Shown piece by piece: positions 52,345 to 64,000 of a DNA stretch of 64,000 bases (positions within the stretch are counted from its first letter, which is position 1; the number at the start of each line of letters is the position of its first letter). Under the pieces are notes generated by a model that saw only the letters and a list, made by a program, of their open reading frames with translations, did not search any database and was not told the origin of the DNA. A program made the position numbers and the translations under genes. The DNA comes from Deltaproteobacteria bacterium (lineage in GTDB: Bacteria > Myxococcota > Myxococcia > Myxococcales > Anaeromyxobacteraceae): positions 172,501 through 236,500 of the forward strand of contig JACRMN010000001.1 of assembly GCA_016214955.1 (NCBI GenBank). Reading direction: 5' to 3'.

Positions 52345-53073
52345 CTAGGCCGCGTCCCGCTCCACCGGCTCGAGGTAGCGGTTCAGGAACTGCTTGGTCT
52401 TGAGCTCGACCTGGCGGACGCGCTCGCGCGACACGCCCCAGCGCTTGCCGATCTCCTCCAGCGTCCGAGGGGCATCCTGCTGCAGCCGGCTGTGCACGAT
52501 GTCCCAGCCCAGCTCACCGATGCGCTTGCGAACCTTGATGAGCGCGTCGCGGACCTCGCGGTCGCCCTCGCCCCCCAGGTACAGATCCTCGGGGCCGGGC
52601 CCCTCGTCCTCGATGCGCTCGAGGTGGGTGGCGTCCCCCTCCTCGTCGATCGAGCTGTCGAGCGACAGGTCGGGCTGGGCCACGGTGCCGCTCTGGGGCC
52701 GGACCGTGCTGCGAGCCTCCTTGAGGTACTTGCCCACGTAGGCGCGGATCCACCACACCGCGTAAGTCGAGAAGCGGGTGCCGGCGTGCGGGTCGAACTT
52801 CTCCACCGCCCGCATCAGGCCCACGTTGCCCTCCTGGATGAGGTCGTCGAGCCGGACGGTGCCGCGCCGCTGCTTTCGGGCGATGGCCACCACGAAGGCC
52901 AGGTTGTGCCGCACCAGCTTCTGCTTGGCCTGCACCTCGCCCTTCTGGGCGCGCAGCGCCAGGGCGTGCTCGTCGTCGCGGGAGAGCGGGGGGTAGTCGC
53001 GGACCGCCCGGAGGTACGGAGCGAGCTCGTCGAACTCCCTGCTGCCACCGCGCTGCGAAGTCGTCGTCCTCAT
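52345..53073 (-). CDS. Alternative sigma factor of the RpoH/SigC type
   Basis: A 242-residue sigma-70 family factor. Region 2 is intact (LDDLIQEGNVGLMRAVEKFD, FSTYAVWWIRAYV), and region 4 has the helix-turn-helix TLEEIGKRWGVSRERVRQVE. It lacks region 1.1. The RpoH box seen in E. coli sigma-32 (QRKLFFNLR) is not present; the corresponding stretch is KYLKEARSTVRPQSG. It therefore resembles the myxobacterial SigB/SigC group, which act in stress or development. AGAGGTGG precedes the ATG at 53073. Confidence 0.88.
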   Translation of the reverse strand: MRTTTSQRGGSREFDELAPYLRAVRDYPPLSRDDEHALALRAQKGEVQAKQKLVRHNLAFVVAIARKQRRGTVRLDDLIQEGNVGLMRAVEKFDPHAGTRFSTYAVWWIRAYVGKYLKEARSTVRPQSGTVAQPDLSLDSSIDEEGDATHLERIEDEGPGPEDLYLGGEGDREVRDALIKVRKRIGELGWDIVHSRLQQDAPRTLEEIGKRWGVSRERVRQVELKTKQFLNRYLEPVERDAA

Positions 53074-53108
53074 CGTTCCACCTCTGTCCTTCTGATGCCT
53101 CTCGCCCT

Positions 53109-53118
53109 GTAACGTTAC
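53109..53118. repeat. Perfect palindrome at the sigma gene start of transcription
   Basis: GTAACGTTAC, a perfect 10-bp palindrome, covers the predicted transcription start of the sigma gene, a usual position for a repressor or auto-regulatory operator. No regulator can be named. Confidence 0.35.
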
Positions 53119-53121
53119 GTC

Positions 53122-53150
53122 AGATTATTAATGTGGACTGAAAAAGTCAA
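53122..53150 (-). promoter_or_regulatory. Promoter of the sigma factor gene
   Basis: On the minus strand TTGACT (53150-53145) and TAATCT (53127-53122), 17-bp spacer, in an AT-rich stretch standing out from the GC-rich surroundings. Predicted start near 53115, leader about 42 bases. Confidence 0.6.
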
Positions 53151-53361
53151 TATAAGACGTGAGAGGCGTGATTCCAAGAGGTTAGCTTTGGACTCCTCCA
53201 TGCGCTGATAGGGAGAGAACGGATTGCTGCGGTGAGTTATGCCCGAACGACCCACTTCGGGAAGTGCCCGGCAAGGCCGCCCTGGCGGCCCCGGCGCCCA
53301 ACCCACGGATTTCAGCGCTCTTTCGGCGCAGGCACGGGGCGGCTGAGACCCAGAAGGCACA
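53151..53361. other. Intergenic region between sigma gene promoter and rpoC terminator
   Basis: About 210 bp without a gene. It is mixed in composition near 53151-53230 (e.g. AGAGAACGGATTGCTGCGG), then GC-rich with a CGCC/GGCG-rich stretch around 53275-53300. I see no open frame with a ribosome-binding site, no tRNA and no strong hairpin. Confidence 0.5.
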
Positions 53362-53388
53362 GGGGCCCTCTCCTGCGGAGAGGGCCCC
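53362..53388 (-). terminator. Terminator of the rpoBC operon
   Basis: A perfect 11-bp stem GGGGCCCTCTC/GAGAGGGCCCC with 5-base loop CTGCG, 34 bp after the rpoC stop. On the minus strand it is followed by TGTGCCTTCT, only weakly T-rich. Confidence 0.7.
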
Positions 53389-53422
53389 CGGGAAGCCTGC
53401 GCCCGGCGCCGTGGCCGAAACC

Positions 53423-57607
<4,185 letters not shown>

Positions 57608-57649
57608 GGTCTTCCTCTGTTCTCGAAAAGGGGTACCGATACCGGTGCG

Positions 57650-61909
<4,260 letters not shown>

Positions 61910-62126
61910 CGCGAAAGGTCCTCTCGCCCCTTAGAGGGCACCCACCTCAGAAAGCCGAAAGCCGGCGGCCGTCTCCGGCTCGCCGTCTCCGCTGCCGGCA
62001 CGTTGCCGGCTCTTCCTATCGACGGGGTGGCGGCCTTACATAACCGCGCCGCCGCTCCGTCGCCTGCGGCATCGAAACCCCCGGATCCGGGCCGGGATCT
62101 CCCCCGCCCCGGATCCGGGAAAGCGA
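61910..62126 (-). other. rplL-rpoB intergenic region with duplicated palindrome and hairpins
   Basis: The palindrome CCCGGATCCGGG occurs twice (62080-62091 and 62108-62119); each copy is self-complementary, and both can pair into a 12-bp stem with a 16-base loop, 7 bp after the rplL stop. A further hairpin GCCGGCA-cgt-TGCCGGC lies at 61994-62010. In E. coli the same interval holds an attenuator and an RNase III site that lower rpoB expression against the ribosomal genes; a similar role here is inferred. Confidence 0.55.
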
Positions 62127-62504
62127 CTACTTGATCTCCACCTTGGCGCCGGCGGCCTCGAGCTTCTTCTTGATCTCCTCGGCCTCCGTCTTGGCGACGC
62201 CGCCCTTGACCTCCTTGGGGGCGCCCTCGACCAGGTCCTTGGCCTCCTTCAGGCCCAGGCCGGTCACCGCGCGAACTTCCTTGATGACGTTGATCTTGTT
62301 GGCACCGGCGTCGGCGAGGACGACGGAGAACTCCGTCTTCTCCTCGGCCGGAGCCGCGGCGGCGGCGCCGCCACCGGCGGCCACCATCACCGGGGCGGCG
62401 GCAGCGGAGACGCCCCACTTCTCCTCGAGCTTCTTCACGAGCTCGGCGGCCTCCATGACGGTGAGGCCGGAAAGCTGGTCGATGATCGCGTTCAGGTCAG
62501 CCAT
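62127..62504 (-). CDS. rplL: 50S ribosomal protein L7/L12
   Basis: A 125-residue stalk protein present in several copies per ribosome, which recruits translation factors. The N-terminal dimer domain ([20 protein letters not shown]), the Ala/Gly-rich hinge and the C-terminal factor-binding domain ([20 protein letters not shown]) are all present. ATG at 62504, 84 bp after rplJ. Confidence 0.98.
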   Translation of the reverse strand: MADLNAIIDQLSGLTVMEAAELVKKLEEKWGVSAAAAPVMVAAGGGAAAAAPAEEKTEFSVVLADAGANKINVIKEVRAVTGLGLKEAKDLVEGAPKEVKGGVAKTEAEEIKKKLEAAGAKVEIK

Positions 62505-62588
62505 GACTTTTCTGTGCTCCGTTTTCGAGTGTTCTGTTCGTCCATGCCCGGCAGGCCTTCCGGCTCGCGGGCGGGTTCACGTACCGTT

Positions 62589-63113
62589 CTAGGCCTGCTT
62601 CGCCAGCTGGTCCTTGCGTGCGCCGATCACCTGGGCGAGCTGCTGCCCCGGCGCCGCCAGCATGCGCGCCAGCTTGATGGCGGGCTGGTTCAGCACGCCC
62701 GCGATCCTGGACCGCAGCTCGGGGAGGCCGGGCATCTTGGCCAGGGCCTGGATGCCCTTGGCGTCGATGACCTTCCCCTCCACCACCGCGGTGCGGATGC
62801 TGAAGTTCTCCCGGTCCTTCGCGAACTCCGAGACGATCTTCGCCGGCACCACCACGTCGTCGTACGACATGATGAGCGCCGTCGGACCCGTGAACTTCTC
62901 CGCCAGTGCCTCCAGCGACGTGCCCTTGGCGGCACGAATGGCCAGGGTGTTCTTGACGATGCGGTACTCCACCTTGGCCTCGCGGCACTTCCTGCGAAGC
63001 TCCGTCACCGTGGCGACATCGAGCCCCTTGGGCTCCGCCAGGATGGCGGTCTTGGCCTTGGCCATCTTGGCGTGTAGCCCTTCGATGACCGCTTCCTTCT
63101 CCGTCCGGTTCAA
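62589..63113 (-). CDS. rplJ: 50S ribosomal protein L10
   Basis: A 174-residue protein that anchors the L7/L12 dimers to the ribosome. N-terminal RNA-binding domain (NRTEKEAVIEGLHAKMAKAK, VATVTELRRKCREAKVEYR) and a C-terminal helix (ARMLAAPGQQLAQVIGARKD) that binds L12. The complex represses its own operon through leader RNA in many bacteria. ATG at 63113, with GAAAGGTGGTGAG upstream. Confidence 0.97.
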   Translation of the reverse strand: MNRTEKEAVIEGLHAKMAKAKTAILAEPKGLDVATVTELRRKCREAKVEYRIVKNTLAIRAAKGTSLEALAEKFTGPTALIMSYDDVVVPAKIVSEFAKDRENFSIRTAVVEGKVIDAKGIQALAKMPGLPELRSRIAGVLNQPAIKLARMLAAPGQQLAQVIGARKDQLAKQA

Positions 63114-63365
63114 GTTCTCTCACCACCTTTCCGACCGACGCGCCTTGCGCGGCGGCGTGCTGTGGGCCCTCGAACCGGACTTCGGTACGTGGCCCCCTGG
63201 CCAAGCAGGGGACGCTGACGACGTTCCCGTCTCGGCGGGTCGGGCCCTGCTGCGCCCGCTTGGCCGCCCTCCCCTACGACCTCTCGCACCCGGGGAAGGC
63301 GGGCCCGCTGTCTTGGACCAGGACGAACCGGTGGCGAGCCGCCACCGGAGCCCTATCTCCTCTGG
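63114..63365 (-). ncRNA. Probable L10 leader region
   Basis: 252 bp between rplA and rplJ on the transcribed strand, rich in hairpins. A perfect 9-bp stem CCGGTGGCG/CGCCACCGG (63328-63348) lies 17 bp after the rplA stop and may limit read-through. The rest has the position and length of the autoregulatory L10 leader known in many bacteria, but I could not assign its kink-turn motif by eye. Confidence 0.45.

Positions 63366-64000
<635 letters not shown>

Overview
This window is very GC-rich, densely coded bacterial chromosome. Gene content and order point to a deltaproteobacterium of the Myxococcales/Anaeromyxobacter type. The pointers are the rplA-rplJ-rplL-rpoB-rpoC block, a B12-dependent ribonucleotide reductase as the only RNR, an imuA-imuB-dnaE2 mutagenesis cassette, a RegB/RegA redox two-component pair, a spore-coat-U chaperone/usher locus and a HARE-HTH protein. 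The taxonomic call is inference from family content; no 16S rRNA gene is present. I saw no tRNA, rRNA, insertion sequence, prophage or CRISPR array.

Layout. 1-4.3 kb (minus): a HARE-HTH/nuclease-fold protein, two lipoproteins and homoserine dehydrogenase (cut by the window edge). 4.4-6.6 kb (plus): a beta-propeller protein. 6.6-14.8 kb (minus): a TCA-cycle and nucleotide block (mdh, sucC, sucD, ndk), then a CorC-type transporter, rlmN, a PfkB kinase and a phosphoesterase. 15-19 kb: a YdjC-like deacetylase, a small secreted protein, two EamA transporters and a pirin. 19-23.3 kb: a chaperone/usher pilus locus with two spore-coat-U subunits on opposite strands. 23.3-31 kb (minus): one tightly coupled gene string, lepA-lepB-unknown-pyrR-pyrB-pyrC-carA-unknown. 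31-34.4 kb (plus): nrdJ behind two NrdR-box-like sites. 34.6-40.7 kb (minus): a cupredoxin protein, then dnaE2-imuB-imuA under a promoter carrying an inverted GTTC repeat that looks like an SOS operator. 40.9-43.7 kb (minus): thioredoxin, a small receiver-like protein and regA-regB. 43.8-49.8 kb: a DUF721 protein, a CAP protein, a Cys-rich small protein, a lytic transglycosylase, RNase D, a membrane protein and a lone receiver. 49.8-53.1 kb (minus): a three-gene type III export ATPase module (FliJ/FliI/FliH type) and an alternative sigma factor. 53.4-64 kb (minus): rpoC, rpoB, rplL, rplJ and rplA (cut by the window edge).

Most of the window is core metabolism and information processing. The less ordinary points are these. 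Three genes (an EamA transporter, signal peptidase I, the pilus chaperone) have no suitable ATG/GTG/TTG start and seem to begin at CTG. The nrdJ promoter region has paired NrdR-type boxes exactly 32 bp apart. The imuA promoter has a symmetrical GTTC operator and almost no leader. Four of seven convergent gene pairs share their stop codons in one CTAG. SucD carries a histone-like Lys/Ala/Pro tail. The HARE-HTH protein combines two winged-helix modules with a nuclease fold that appears to have lost its active site. A type III ATPase module stands alone. Start codons given are my choices from ribosome-binding sites, conserved N-termini and overlaps; where uncertain this is stated.
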